The notes: a model not told the origin generated them from the letters alone. 64,000 bases of DNA from Streptomyces pseudogriseolus (GCA_002154585.1 MUNG01000020.1:1-64000), one strand, 5' to 3'. Numbered from the stretch's first letter, positions 1 to 8,771 are shown. Numbers and translations: made by a program.

Positions 1-57
1 GGAGTCGACCTTAGGCCGCCGCCCGGCCACCCCGCACGGCGGCCTAAGGTCGACTCC
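1..57. repeat. Perfect 21-bp inverted repeat before kdpD
   Basis: Bases 1-21 and 37-57 are exact reverse complements around a 15-base spacer (cccggccaccccgca). The centre of each arm contains CCTAAGG or CCTTAGG. The second arm ends 31 bases before the kdpD start. It could be the terminator of an upstream gene outside the window, a leader hairpin of kdpDE, or an operator. There is no T-run after it, which is usual for terminators in this GC range. Confidence 0.7.
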
Positions 58-88
58 GCCAGGAGCACGACCGGAAGACAATGGGGCC

Positions 89-2668
89 ATGGGACGCGGC
101 AAGCTTCGGATCCACCTCGGCGCGGCGCCGGGCGTGGGCAAGACCTACGCGATGCTCGCCGAGGCGCACCGCCGCGCCGAACGGGGCACCGACTGCGTCG
201 TCGCCTTCGTCGAGACGCACGGCAGACCCCGCACCGAGGCCCTGCTCACCGGGCTGGAGCAGGTCCCGTACCGGACGCCGGAGCGGGGCGGGGTGACCAC
301 GGCCGAGATGGACCTCGACGCCGTCCTCGCCCGCCGTCCCCGCGTCGCCCTCGTCGACGAGCTCGCCCACACCAACGCGCCCGGCTCGCGCAACGCCAAG
401 CGCTGGCAGGACGTGGAGGAGCTGCTGGCCGCCGGGATCGACGTGCTGTCCACCGTCGGCATCCAGCACCTGGAGTCCCTCGGCGACACCGTGGAGTCCA
501 TCACCGGCGTACGGGAGCGGGAGACCGTGCCGGACGAGGTGGTGCGCCGCGCCGACCAGGTCGAGCTGGTCGACATGACGCCCGAGGCGCTGCGCCGCCG
601 CATGGCGCACGGCAACATCCACCAGCCCGACCAGGTCGACGCGGCCCTCTCCAGCTACTTCCGGCCCGGCAACCTCGCCGCCCTGCGGGAACTCGCCCTG
701 CTGTGGGTCGCCGACCGGGTCGACGCCCACCTCCAGCGCTACCGCAGCGAACACGCGGTCTCCGCGATCTGGGGCTCGCGCGAGCGGATCGTCGTCGGGC
801 TGACCGGCGGACCCGAGGGCCGCACCCTCATCCGGCGGGCCGCACGGCTCGCCGAGAAGGGCGCGGGCGGGCAGCTGCTCGCCGTGTACATCTCCCGCAG
901 CGACGGCCTCACCTCCGCCTCGCCCGGCGAGCTGGCCGCCCAGCGCACCCTCGTGGAGGACCTCGGCGGCAGCTTCCACCACGTCGTCGGCGACGACATC
1001 CCCGCCGCCCTGCTCGACTTCGCGCGCGGCGCCAACGCCACCCAGATCGTGCTGGGCTCCTCCCGCCGCCGCGCCTGGCAGTACGTCCTCGGCCCCGGCG
1101 TCGGCGCGACCGTCGCCCGCGACTGCGGGCCCGACCTGGACGTGCACATCGTCACCCACGAGGAGGCCGCCAAGGGCCGCGGACTGCCCGTCACCCGGGG
1201 CGCGCCGCTGGGCCGGCTGCGGCTCGCCTGGGGATGGGCGGCCGGCACCGCGGGGCCCGTGCTCCTGGCGGTGCTGCTCAACGCCTTCGACCCGGGGCTC
1301 GCCATCGACATGCTGATGTTCCTGGCGGTGACGGTGGCCGCGGCGCTCCTCGGCGGGCTGGCCCCGGCCCTCGCCTCGGCGGCGGTCGGCTCCCTGCTGC
1401 TGAACTTCCTCTTCACCCCGCCCCTGCACACCTGGACCGTCGCCGACCCGCGGAACATCGTCGCCATCGTCGTGTTCGTCGCGGTCGGCGCGTCCGTGGC
1501 GTCCGTGGTCGACCTCGCCGCCCGGCGCACCCAGCAGGCGGCCCGGCTGCGCGCCGAGTCGGAGATACTGTCGTTCCTCGCGGGCAACGTGCTGCGCGGC
1601 GAGACCGGCCTGGAGGACCTGCTGGAGCGGGTCCGGGAGACCTTCGGCATGGAGTCCGCCGCGCTGCTGGAGCGGGCCGGGGACGTCGAGCCCTGGACCT
1701 GCGCGGGCCGGGTGGGCCGAAGCCGCCCGGTCGAACGGCCCGAGGACGCCGACGTCGAGGTGCCCGTCGGGGACCACATGGCGCTGGCGCTGACCGGCCG
1801 GGTGCCGCCCGCCGAGGACCGCAGGGTGCTGGCCGCGTTCGCCGCGCAGGCCGCCGTGGTCCTGGACCGCCGCCGGCTGCGCGAACAGGCCGACCGCGCC
1901 CTCGCCCTCGCCGAGGGCAACCGCATCCGCACCGCGCTCCTCGCCGCCGTCAGCCACGACCTGCGCACCCCGCTGGCCGGGATCAAGGCGGCCGTCTCCT
2001 CGCTGCGCTCCGAGGACGTCGAATGGTCCGACGAGGACCGCGCCGAGCTGCTGGAGGGCATCGAGGACGGCGCGGACCGCCTGGACCACCTGGTGGGCAA
2101 CCTGCTCGACATGTCCCGCCTGAACACCGGGACGGTCACCCCGCTGATCCGCGGCACCGACCTGGACGAGGTGGTGCCGCGCGCCCTCGGCGGGGTGCCC
2201 GAGGACAGCGTCGCCCTGGACGTCCCCGAGACCCTGCCCATGGTCGACGCCGACCCCGGATTGCTGGAGCGGGCCATGGCCAACGTGATCGAGAACGCCG
2301 TGAAGTACAGCCCGCCGGGGGAGAGGGTGCTGGTCGCCGCCAGCGCCCTCGCCGACCGGGTCGAGGTGCGGGTCGTCGACCGCGGCCCCGGCGTCCCCGA
2401 CGAGGCGAAGGAACGCATCTTCGCGCCGTTCCAGCGGCACGGGGACGCCCCGCGCGGCGCGGGCGTCGGCCTGGGCCTGGCGGTCGCCCGCGGCTTCACC
2501 GAGGCCATGGGCGGCACCCTCAACGCCGACGACACCCCCGGCGGCGGCCTCACCATGACCCTCACCCTGCACGCGGTGGCCACCCGGCCCGAGGACGGCC
2601 CGCACGACGGCGCCCACGACGGCCCGCGCGCCCCCGTCGCCGCCCGGAACGAAAGGCGAGTTCCATGA
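89..2668 (+). CDS. kdpD: KdpD potassium/turgor sensor histidine kinase
   Basis: Membrane sensor kinase of the Kdp system; it phosphorylates KdpE when K+ is limiting. The 859-aa protein has the full KdpD order: N-terminal KdpD domain with Walker A (GAAPGVGKT, residues 11-19) and a VDELAHTN Walker B-like motif near 88, a universal-stress-protein-like domain (about 245-370), a DUF4118 block of four membrane helices (about 380-480), a GAF-like region, then HisKA with the phospho-acceptor His near residue 623 (SHDLRTPL) and HATPase_c with N-box NVIENAVKYS near 732. The ATG at 89 puts the KdpD domain at the very N-terminus, as in the family. Its stop overlaps the kdpE start (ATGA). No kdpFABC genes are in view beside it; only a kdpC relic lies 46 kb away. 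Confidence 0.95.
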   Translation: MGRGKLRIHLGAAPGVGKTYAMLAEAHRRAERGTDCVVAFVETHGRPRTEALLTGLEQVPYRTPERGGVTTAEMDLDAVLARRPRVALVDELAHTNAPGSRNAKRWQDVEELLAAGIDVLSTVGIQHLESLGDTVESITGVRERETVPDEVVRRADQVELVDMTPEALRRRMAHGNIHQPDQVDAALSSYFRPGNLAALRELALLWVADRVDAHLQRYRSEHAVSAIWGSRERIVVGLTGGPEGRTLIRRAARLAEKGAGGQLLAVYISRSDGLTSASPGELAAQRTLVEDLGGSFHHVVGDDIPAALLDFARGANATQIVLGSSRRRAWQYVLGPGVGATVARDCGPDLDVHIVTHEEAAKGRGLPVTRGAPLGRLRLAWGWAAGTAGPVLLAVLLNAFDPGLAIDMLMFLAVTVAAALLGGLAPALASAAVGSLLLNFLFTPPLHTWTVADPRNIVAIVVFVAVGASVASVVDLAARRTQQAARLRAESEILSFLAGNVLRGETGLEDLLERVRETFGMESAALLERAGDVEPWTCAGRVGRSRPVERPEDADVEVPVGDHMALALTGRVPPAEDRRVLAAFAAQAAVVLDRRRLREQADRALALAEGNRIRTALLAAVSHDLRTPLAGIKAAVSSLRSEDVEWSDEDRAELLEGIEDGADRLDHLVGNLLDMSRLNTGTVTPLIRGTDLDEVVPRALGGVPEDSVALDVPETLPMVDADPGLLERAMANVIENAVKYSPPGERVLVAASALADRVEVRVVDRGPGVPDEAKERIFAPFQRHGDAPRGAGVGLGLAVARGFTEAMGGTLNADDTPGGGLTMTLTLHAVATRPEDGPHDGAHDGPRAPVAARNERRVP

Positions 2669-3339
2669 CCCGCGTCCTGGTGGTCGACGACGACCCGTCC
2701 ATCGTGCGGGCCCTGGTGATCAACCTCAGGGCCCGGCAGTACGAGGTCGACTCCGCGGAGGACGGGGCGGGCGCCCTGCGCGCCGCCGCCCGCCACCCGG
2801 ACGTGGTCGTCCTCGACCTGGGCCTGCCCGACATGGACGGCGTCGACGTCATCCGGCGGCTGCGCGAGTGGAGCCGGGTGCCGATCCTGGTGCTGTCCGC
2901 GCGGCACGCCTCCGGCGAGAAGGTCCAGGCGCTGGACGCCGGGGCCGACGACTACGTCACCAAGCCCTTCGGCATGGACGAGCTGCTGGCCCGCCTGCGG
3001 GCCGCCGTGCGCCGCGCGGAGCCCGCCGACGGGGGAGACCTGGTCGTGGAGACCGAGACGTTCACCGTCGACCTGGCCGCCAAGAAGGTGCACCGCGACG
3101 GCCGGGACGTCCGGCTGACGCCCACCGAGTGGCACCTGCTGGAGGTCCTGGTGCGCGGCGGCGGCCGGCTGGTGGGGCAGAGACAGCTGCTGCGGGAGGT
3201 GTGGGGCCCGTCCTACGGGACGGAGACCAACTACCTGCGCGTCTACATGGCGCAGCTGCGCCGCAAGCTGGAGGCGGACCCGTCCCGCCCGAGACACCTC
3301 ATCACCGAGCCCGGCATGGGCTACCGCTTCGAGAAGTGA
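2665..3339 (+). CDS. kdpE: KdpE response regulator (OmpR family)
   Basis: DNA-binding response regulator partner of KdpD, expected to activate a kdp operon. The 224 residues hold a receiver domain with the acidic cluster DDD at 8-10, phospho-acceptor Asp51 (VVVLDLGLPDMDG) and Lys of YVTKPF near 102, followed by an OmpR/PhoB winged helix ending in the usual RYLITEPGMGYRF-like tail. The ATG overlaps the kdpD stop by four bases, so translation is probably coupled. Length and motifs are normal. Confidence 0.95.
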   Translation: MTRVLVVDDDPSIVRALVINLRARQYEVDSAEDGAGALRAAARHPDVVVLDLGLPDMDGVDVIRRLREWSRVPILVLSARHASGEKVQALDAGADDYVTKPFGMDELLARLRAAVRRAEPADGGDLVVETETFTVDLAAKKVHRDGRDVRLTPTEWHLLEVLVRGGGRLVGQRQLLREVWGPSYGTETNYLRVYMAQLRRKLEADPSRPRHLITEPGMGYRFEK

Positions 3340-3407
3340 CCGAGGGCCGTTCTGACCGGCGCGGCAGGGGGTACGTAACCCTCGGCGCACCCCGGTACGC
3401 TTCAGAT

Positions 3408-3806
3408 ATGAGTGCTGTTCCTCGGTCCGAGAAGCCGGCAGGCCGGTTCCGGCGCATGCTCGACCGGCTCTCGTCCTCGCAGGAGGACCTGGAGTCGGAG
3501 GAGCTGCGCGAGGACACCGCGACTGCCGGATGCACGCGGATAGGTGACTGCCAGGACCGTGAGATCGTTACGGTGACTGGTACCTTGCGCACGGTCACGC
3601 TGCGGCCGCGCGCGGGAGTGCCCGCCCTGGAGGCCGAGCTGTTCGACGGAACCGCCGCGCTGGACGTGGTGTGGCTCGGCAGGCGCTCCATCGTGGGGAT
3701 AGAGCCGGGGCGCAAGCTGATCGCATCGGGCCGGATCGCCATGACCCGTGGCCGCCGGGTGCTGTTCAATCCGAAATACGAACTGAGACCCCTCGGACGG
3801 GAGTAG
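3408..3806 (+). CDS. OB-fold nucleic acid-binding domain protein
   Basis: Small 132-aa protein. The N-terminal 45 residues are charged and probably flexible (RFRRMLDRLSSSQEDLESEE). The rest fits an OB-fold of the tRNA-anti type, with strands around VTGTLRTVTLRP, LEAELFDGTAALDVVWLG and the end LFNPKYEL. Such genes sit in front of DUF3159 genes in many actinobacteria, and here the next gene starts three bases after the stop, so the two are likely one transcript. The partner nucleic acid is unknown. ATG at 3408 begins MSAVPRSEK and gives the usual family length. Confidence 0.85.
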   Translation: MSAVPRSEKPAGRFRRMLDRLSSSQEDLESEELREDTATAGCTRIGDCQDREIVTVTGTLRTVTLRPRAGVPALEAELFDGTAALDVVWLGRRSIVGIEPGRKLIASGRIAMTRGRRVLFNPKYELRPLGRE

Positions 3807-3809
3807 CCG

Positions 3810-4583
3810 GTGACGTCGCTCGACAAGCCGACAACCGAAGAGACATCCGCGGACGGCACGTCCGCGGAAGACGCCCGGGCGGTGACGGAAGCCGCCCTGT
3901 TCGAGGCGTTCGGCGGTGTCCGGGGCATGGTCGAGACGGTGCTGCCGGGGCTGCTCTTCGTCAGCATCTACACGGTCAACAAGAACCTGCACATGTCGGC
4001 GCTCGCCGCGCTCGGTGTGGCGCTGGTCATGGTCGTGGTCCGGCTGGTCCGCAGGGACACCGTCAAGCACGCCTTCAGCGGCGTCTTCGGCGTCGGCTTC
4101 GGTGTCGTCTTCGCGATGATGACCGGCAACGCCAAGGACTTCTACCTGCCGGGCATGCTCTACACCCTCGGCCTGGCCCTGGCGTACATCGTCACGGCGC
4201 TGGCGGGCGTGCCGCTGATCGGCCTGATGCTGGGCCCGGTGTTCAAGGAGAACCTCTCCTGGCGCACCAGGAACCCGGGCCGCAAGAAGGCGTACACCAA
4301 GGCCAGCTGGGCCTGGGGCCTGATCCTGCTCGCCAAGTGCGCGATCCTCTTCCCGCTGTACTGGTGGGCGGACACCACCCAGCTCGGCTGGGTGCTGGTG
4401 GCGCTGAAGATCCCGCCGTTCCTGCTCGCCGTCTACCTGACCTGGGTGTTCCTGGCGAAGGCCCCGCCGCCGATCGACGTCTTCGCCGAGATGGAGGCGC
4501 AGGAGCGGGCCGATGAGGAGCGGAAGGCCGCCGCCGAGACGGAGAGCGAGGGCGCGCCGGCGGGCCGGCACCGCCGCCGCTGA
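3810..4583 (+). CDS. DUF3159 family integral membrane protein
   Basis: 257-aa membrane protein with five or six hydrophobic segments between residues 35 and 225 and charged ends; the last 30 residues are rich in Glu, Arg and Ala. The family (DUF3159) is typical of actinobacteria and its function is not established. The GTG start lies three bases after the OB-fold gene stop. The two genes are usually paired, and their position between kdpDE and trkA-like genes suggests, but does not prove, a link with ion or envelope homeostasis. Confidence 0.85.
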   Translation: MTSLDKPTTEETSADGTSAEDARAVTEAALFEAFGGVRGMVETVLPGLLFVSIYTVNKNLHMSALAALGVALVMVVVRLVRRDTVKHAFSGVFGVGFGVVFAMMTGNAKDFYLPGMLYTLGLALAYIVTALAGVPLIGLMLGPVFKENLSWRTRNPGRKKAYTKASWAWGLILLAKCAILFPLYWWADTTQLGWVLVALKIPPFLLAVYLTWVFLAKAPPPIDVFAEMEAQERADEERKAAAETESEGAPAGRHRRR

Positions 4584-4598
4584 GTGTCCCGTACGCCA

Positions 4599-4632
4599 TG
4601 AGGGGCGCCCGGATCACTCCGGGCGCCCCTCA
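4599..4632. terminator. Bidirectional terminator between DUF3159 gene and trkA
   Basis: 14-bp GC-rich stem (tgaggggcgcccgg / ccgggcgcccctca) with a six-base loop lies in the 94-bp gap between two convergent genes, the expected place for a shared terminator. Confidence 0.75.
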
Positions 4633-4677
4633 CGTGTGCCGGCGTACGGCCACCGGCACCGCGACCGCCGGGGGCCG

Positions 4678-5346
4678 CTACGACTCCTTGCGGACCGAGA
4701 GCAGGTCCTCCAGCTGTTCCTCACGGGCCTGCGCGGCCACGAAGAGCAGTTCGTCGCCGGCCTCCAGGGAGTCCTCGCGGGTCGGGGTCAGCACCCGCGT
4801 GCCGCGGATGATCGTGACCAGTGAGGTGTCCTGCGGCCACTGCACGTCCCCGACCTGGGTGCCGGCCAGCGCCGACTCCTCCGGCAGGGTCAGCTCCACC
4901 AGGTTGGCGTCGCCGTGGCTGAAGCGCAGCAGCCGGACCAGATCGCCGACGCTGACCGCCTCCTCCACCAGCGCCGACATCAGACGCGGGGTGGAGACGG
5001 CGACGTCCACGCCCCAGGACTCGTTGAACAGCCACTCGTTCTTCGGGTTGTTCACCCGGGCGACGACGCGGGGCACGCCGTACTCGGTCTTGGCGAGCAG
5101 CGACACGACCAGGTTGACCTTGTCGTCGCCGGTCGCGGCGATGACGACGTTGCAGCGCTGGAGCGCCGCCTCGTCCAGGGACGTGATCTCGCAGGCGTCG
5201 GCGAGCAGCCACTCCGCCTGCGGGACGCGCTCCACCGAGATCGCGGTCGGCGCCTTGTCGATCAGCAGGACCTCGTGGCCGTTCTCCAGCAGCTCGCCCG
5301 CGATCGAGCGGCCGACCGCGCCGGCTCCGGCAATGGCGACCCTCAT
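4678..5346 (-). CDS. TrkA-family K+ channel/transporter gating subunit (second of pair)
   Basis: 222-aa cytoplasmic RCK protein: TrkA_N Rossmann domain with GAGAVG at 7-12 and an acidic residue (Asp30) closing the second strand, which favours NAD(H) binding, then a TrkA_C domain (about 135-215). The start codon overlaps the stop of the preceding trkA-like gene by four bases, so the two are co-translated. The pair has no Trk-type channel next to it. The KimA-type permease encoded divergently 640 bp away is a candidate partner or a parallel system. Such paired genes are called ceoB/ceoC in mycobacteria. Confidence 0.9.
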   Translation of the reverse strand: MRVAIAGAGAVGRSIAGELLENGHEVLLIDKAPTAISVERVPQAEWLLADACEITSLDEAALQRCNVVIAATGDDKVNLVVSLLAKTEYGVPRVVARVNNPKNEWLFNESWGVDVAVSTPRLMSALVEEAVSVGDLVRLLRFSHGDANLVELTLPEESALAGTQVGDVQWPQDTSLVTIIRGTRVLTPTREDSLEAGDELLFVAAQAREEQLEDLLSVRKES

Positions 5347-6017
5347 GAGCGACCGCCCTCCTCTTCGGGTCCCTTGGCGAAGGCCGCCTCGACCCGGTCG
5401 ATCTCGTCCGTGCGCATCATCACGTGCACCAGGTCACCCTCCTGCAACACCGTCTGCGAGCTGGGCAGGATGGCCTCCCCGAGCCGGGTGAGGAACGCCA
5501 CCCGCACGCCCGTCTCGTCCTGGAGCCGGGAGATGCGGTGCCCCACCCATGCCGCGGAGGTGTGCACCTCGGCGAGCTGGACCCCGCCGGTGGGGTCGCG
5601 CCACAGCGGCTCCGCGCCCGAGGGGAGCAGCCGGCGCAGCATCTGGTCGGCCGTCCAGCGGACCGTGGCCACGGTGGGGATGCCCAGGCGCTGGTAGACC
5701 TCCGCGCGGCGGGGGTCGTAGATGCGGGCCGCGACGTTCTCGATGCCGAACATCTCGCGGGCCACCCGGGCGGCGATGATGTTGGAGTTGTCGCCGCTGG
5801 ACACGGCGGCGAAGGCGCCGGCGTCCTCGATGCCGGCCTCGCGCAGGGTGTCCTGGTCGAAGCCGACCCCCGTGACCCGGCGGCCGCCGAACGAGGAGCC
5901 CAGCCGGCGGAACGCGGTCGGGTCCTGGTCGATCACGGCGATCGTGTGCCCTTGTTCCTCCAGGGCCTGGGCCAGGGCGGAACCCACCCTGCCGCAGCCC
6001 ATGATGACAATATGCAT
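5343..6017 (-). CDS. TrkA-family K+ channel/transporter gating subunit (first of pair)
   Basis: 224-aa RCK protein with the same build as its downstream neighbour: GCGRVG at 7-12, Asp30 after the second strand, and a C-terminal TrkA_C ligand domain ending in an Asp/Glu-rich tail. It is the first gene of a two-gene operon; its stop overlaps the next start. The two proteins are clearly paralogous but diverged, which fits a hetero-oligomeric gating ring. Substrate (K+) is inferred from the family. Confidence 0.9.
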   Translation of the reverse strand: MHIVIMGCGRVGSALAQALEEQGHTIAVIDQDPTAFRRLGSSFGGRRVTGVGFDQDTLREAGIEDAGAFAAVSSGDNSNIIAARVAREMFGIENVAARIYDPRRAEVYQRLGIPTVATVRWTADQMLRRLLPSGAEPLWRDPTGGVQLAEVHTSAAWVGHRISRLQDETGVRVAFLTRLGEAILPSSQTVLQEGDLVHVMMRTDEIDRVEAAFAKGPEEEGGRS

Positions 6018-6371
6018 CGCGTTACACCGCGCTTCCTGCAGGCCGTGCGACCTTCATGACCTTCGTGCTCATGTCTCTCTTTCGGCTCGCCAGGCAACAC
6101 GTCGCGGCCGGTTGGCGGCCGCCAGGCAACATCATGCCGGGGTCCGCCGCCCCTGACGCCCCTCGGGGGCGCCACTGCCCGCCGTAACCGACGGTACGCG
6201 GGCCCGGCGGGGTTGTTCCGTGAGCCGGGCCCCGGACCCGCGGTGCCCCGCGCCCCTACGGGTGCTGCGGTGAACGCGCCCCACAGGGGCGCGGGGAAAT
6301 GCGCGAGCAACCCCCGACGGCCCGCACCCGACCGTGCCCGAACCGCCGCGTGCCGCAGAGGCGCCCGCCCC
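6018..6371. other. Intergenic region with a dispersed Streptomyces-type repeat
   Basis: 354 bp between the trkA-like operon and the 31-aa gene. It should hold the promoter of the trkA-like pair. The only structure recognised is the repeat described at 6255-6332; no gene is supported in either direction. Confidence 0.5.
6255..6332. repeat. Dispersed intergenic repeat of the Streptomyces type
   Basis: The block ccccacaggggcgcggggaa followed by atgcgcgagcaa and cggcccgcacccgac matches, from memory, a short repeat scattered through many Streptomyces genomes between genes (core AGGGGCGCGGGGAACTGCG). Bases near 6251-6258 (cgcgcccc) pair with the ggggcgcg arm, so the element can fold. Its function is unknown. 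Recognition is by recall only. Confidence 0.55.
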
Positions 6372-6467
6372 CTAGCGGCGAGTGATACTGCGCACGCTGG
6401 CGATCGCCAGGACGCCGAGGACGACGAGGCCGGCCGCCGCTCCGATCAGTTCTGCGGTCGTGTGCAT
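6372..6467 (-). CDS. 31-aa single-span membrane peptide
   Basis: Short gene too small for routine calling: MHTTAELIGAAAGLVVLG... ending SVRSITRR. One hydrophobic helix covers about residues 7-24 and the C-terminus is basic, so the predicted topology is N-out/C-in. A strong ribosome site (GGAGGG, four bases before ATG) precedes it. It lies between the trkA-like operon (same strand) and the KimA-type gene (divergent). It may be a transporter accessory peptide; no function is established. Confidence 0.65.
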   Translation of the reverse strand: MHTTAELIGAAAGLVVLGVLAIASVRSITRR

Positions 6468-6656
6468 GGAACCCTCCACGAGGCGTGGCGACAACGGCCG
6501 GGCATGTGGTCGTACAGGCATGGGAATCCCCCGACCTGCGCAGTACGCACCCGGCCGGCCGAGTTTTCACCCGGAGGGCAGCGGCCGTATGGATGCCGTA
6601 TGGATCTGGGGTGGCGGGTGCGCCACTCGTCGCCGCACGGCCTACGATCCTCACTT

Positions 6657-8702
6657 GTGTCCAAACTGACCGACGTGCCCAAACGCATCCTCATCGGGCG
6701 CGCCCTACGCAGCGACCGGCTGGGCGAAACGCTCCTGCCGAAGCGCGTCGCACTCCCCGTCTTCGCCTCCGACCCGCTGTCCTCCGTGGCGTACGCGCCC
6801 GGCGAGGTGCTGCTGGTCCTGTCCATCGCGGGCCTGTCGGCGTACCACTTCAGCCCCTGGATCGCCGTCGCGGTCGTCGTGCTGATGTTCACCGTGGTCG
6901 CCTCCTACCGGCAGAACGTGCACGCGTACCCCAGCGGCGGCGGCGACTACGAGGTGGCCACCACCAACCTCGGTCCGAAGGCCGGCCTGACGGTCGCGAG
7001 CGCCCTGCTCGTCGACTACGTCCTCACCGTGGCCGTGTCGATCTCCTCCGGCATCGAGAACCTCGGCTCGGCGATCCCCTTCGTCGTCGAGAACAAGGTG
7101 GCCTGCGCGATCGGCGTGATCGTGCTGCTGACGCTGATGAACCTGCGCGGGGTCCGGGAGTCCGGCACGCTCTTCGCGATCCCCACCTATGTCTTCGTCG
7201 CCGGCGTCTTCCTGATGATCGCGTGGGGCGCCTTCCGCGGGGTCGTCCTCGGCGACGACATGCGCGCGCCGACCGCCGACTTCGAGATCAAACCCGAGCA
7301 TCCGGGACTGGCCGGCTTCGCCCTCGTCTTCCTGCTGCTGCGCGCCTTCTCCTCCGGCTGCGCCGCGCTCACCGGCGTCGAGGCGATCTCCAACGGCGTG
7401 CCCGGCTTCCGCAAGCCGAAGTCGCGGAACGCGGCGACCACCCTCGCCCTGATGGGCCTGCTCGCCGTCACCATGTTCTGCGGGATCATCGCGCTGGCCG
7501 CCGCCACCGACGTCCGCATGGCCGAGAACCCCGCCAAGGACCTGGTCCACGACGGCGTCCCCCTCGGCTCCGACTACGTGCAGGACCCGGTGATCTCCCA
7601 GGTCGCGGAGGCCGTCTTCGGACACGGCAGCTTCCTGTTCGTCGTCCTCGCCGCCGCCACCGCGCTGGTGCTGTTCCTCGCCGCGAACACCGCCTACAAC
7701 GGCTTTCCGCTGCTCGGCGCGATCCTCGCCCAGGACCGCTACCTCCCCCGCCAGCTGCACACCCGCGGCGACCGCCTCGCCTTCTCCAACGGCATCGTGC
7801 TGCTGGCGGGCGCCGCCGCGCTGCTCGTGGTGATCTACGGCGCCGACTCGACCCGGCTGATCCAGCTGTACATCGTCGGCGTGTTCGTGTCCTTCACCCT
7901 CAGCCAGACCGGCATGGTCCGGCACTGGAACCGGCTGCTCGCCGTCGAGAAGGACCCGGCCGCACGCCGCCACATGATCCGCTCCCGGGCCATCAACGCC
8001 TTCGGCGCCTTCTTCACCGGCCTGGTGCTCGTCGTCGTGCTGCTCACCAAGTTCACCCACGGCGCCTGGGTCGCGCTGCTCGGCATGTGCATCTTCTACG
8101 CGACCATGACCGCGATCCGCCGCCACTACGACCGGGTCGCCGAGGAGATCGCCGCGCCGGACACCCCGAGCGAGGACACCGTACGGCCGTCCCGCGTCCA
8201 CTCCGTCGTCCTGATCTCCAAGGTGCACCGCCCCACCCTGCGTGCCCTCGCCTACGCCAAGCTGCTGCGCTCCGACACCCTGGAGGCGCTCAGCGTCAAC
8301 GTGGACGCCGATGAGACCAAGGCGCTGCGCGAGGAGTGGGAGCGGCGCGGCATCGACGTCCCCCTGAAGGTGCTCGACTCCCCGTACCGGGAGGTCACCC
8401 GTCCGGTGATCGAGTACGTGAAGAGCCTGCGCGCGCAGTCGCCGCGGGACGTGGTGTCCGTGATCATCCCCGAATACGTGGTCGGCCACTGGTACGAGCA
8501 CCTCCTGCACAACCAGAGCGCCCTGCGGCTCAAGGGCCGGCTGCTGTTCACACCGGGTGTGATGGTCACCTCGGTGCCGTACCAGCTGGAGTCCTCCGAG
8601 GCCGCCAAGCTGCGCGCCCGCAGGCGGCAGGACTGGGCCGCGCCCGGCTCGGCGCGCAGGGGACCCGCGGAGCGGGCCAAGGAGACCCCGCCGCGCACGT
8701 AG
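6657..8702 (+). CDS. KimA-type APC-family potassium permease
   Basis: 681-aa amino-acid/polyamine/organocation (APC) superfamily permease. The N-terminus (KRILIGRALRSD, ASDPLSSVAYAP, SYRQNVHAYPSGGGDYEV, LLVDYVLTVAVSISSG) closely follows Bacillus KimA (YdaO), a high-affinity K+/H+ importer, rather than classical amino-acid permeases. About twelve membrane helices end near residue 490; a 180-residue cytosolic C-domain follows. GTG at 6657 is chosen because homology begins there; the frame is open 440 bases further upstream but that part is unlike the family. The setting beside trkA-like genes and kdpDE supports potassium as substrate. KimA proteins are inhibited by c-di-AMP in Firmicutes; whether that holds here is unknown. 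Confidence 0.85.
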   Translation: MSKLTDVPKRILIGRALRSDRLGETLLPKRVALPVFASDPLSSVAYAPGEVLLVLSIAGLSAYHFSPWIAVAVVVLMFTVVASYRQNVHAYPSGGGDYEVATTNLGPKAGLTVASALLVDYVLTVAVSISSGIENLGSAIPFVVENKVACAIGVIVLLTLMNLRGVRESGTLFAIPTYVFVAGVFLMIAWGAFRGVVLGDDMRAPTADFEIKPEHPGLAGFALVFLLLRAFSSGCAALTGVEAISNGVPGFRKPKSRNAATTLALMGLLAVTMFCGIIALAAATDVRMAENPAKDLVHDGVPLGSDYVQDPVISQVAEAVFGHGSFLFVVLAAATALVLFLAANTAYNGFPLLGAILAQDRYLPRQLHTRGDRLAFSNGIVLLAGAAALLVVIYGADSTRLIQLYIVGVFVSFTLSQTGMVRHWNRLLAVEKDPAARRHMIRSRAINAFGAFFTGLVLVVVLLTKFTHGAWVALLGMCIFYATMTAIRRHYDRVAEEIAAPDTPSEDTVRPSRVHSVVLISKVHRPTLRALAYAKLLRSDTLEALSVNVDADETKALREEWERRGIDVPLKVLDSPYREVTRPVIEYVKSLRAQSPRDVVSVIIPEYVVGHWYEHLLHNQSALRLKGRLLFTPGVMVTSVPYQLESSEAAKLRARRRQDWAAPGSARRGPAERAKETPPRT

Positions 8703-8771
8703 ACTGGTGGGCTGTTGTCCCGGGCCGCCAGGCCCGCCCGCCCGTACCCGATGTTGTGGAGTCACCCCGCC

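Noticed and set aside
44..2617. Very long open frame antisense to kdpD
   Set aside because: Its composition (Gly/Val/Arg/His-rich, no domain) is the mirror of a high-GC coding gene; the opposite strand encodes a complete KdpD.
6213..6656. N-terminal extension of the KimA-type permease
   Set aside because: The extra 148 codons cross a dispersed repeat and lie antisense to the 31-aa gene; family similarity starts at the GTG at 6657.
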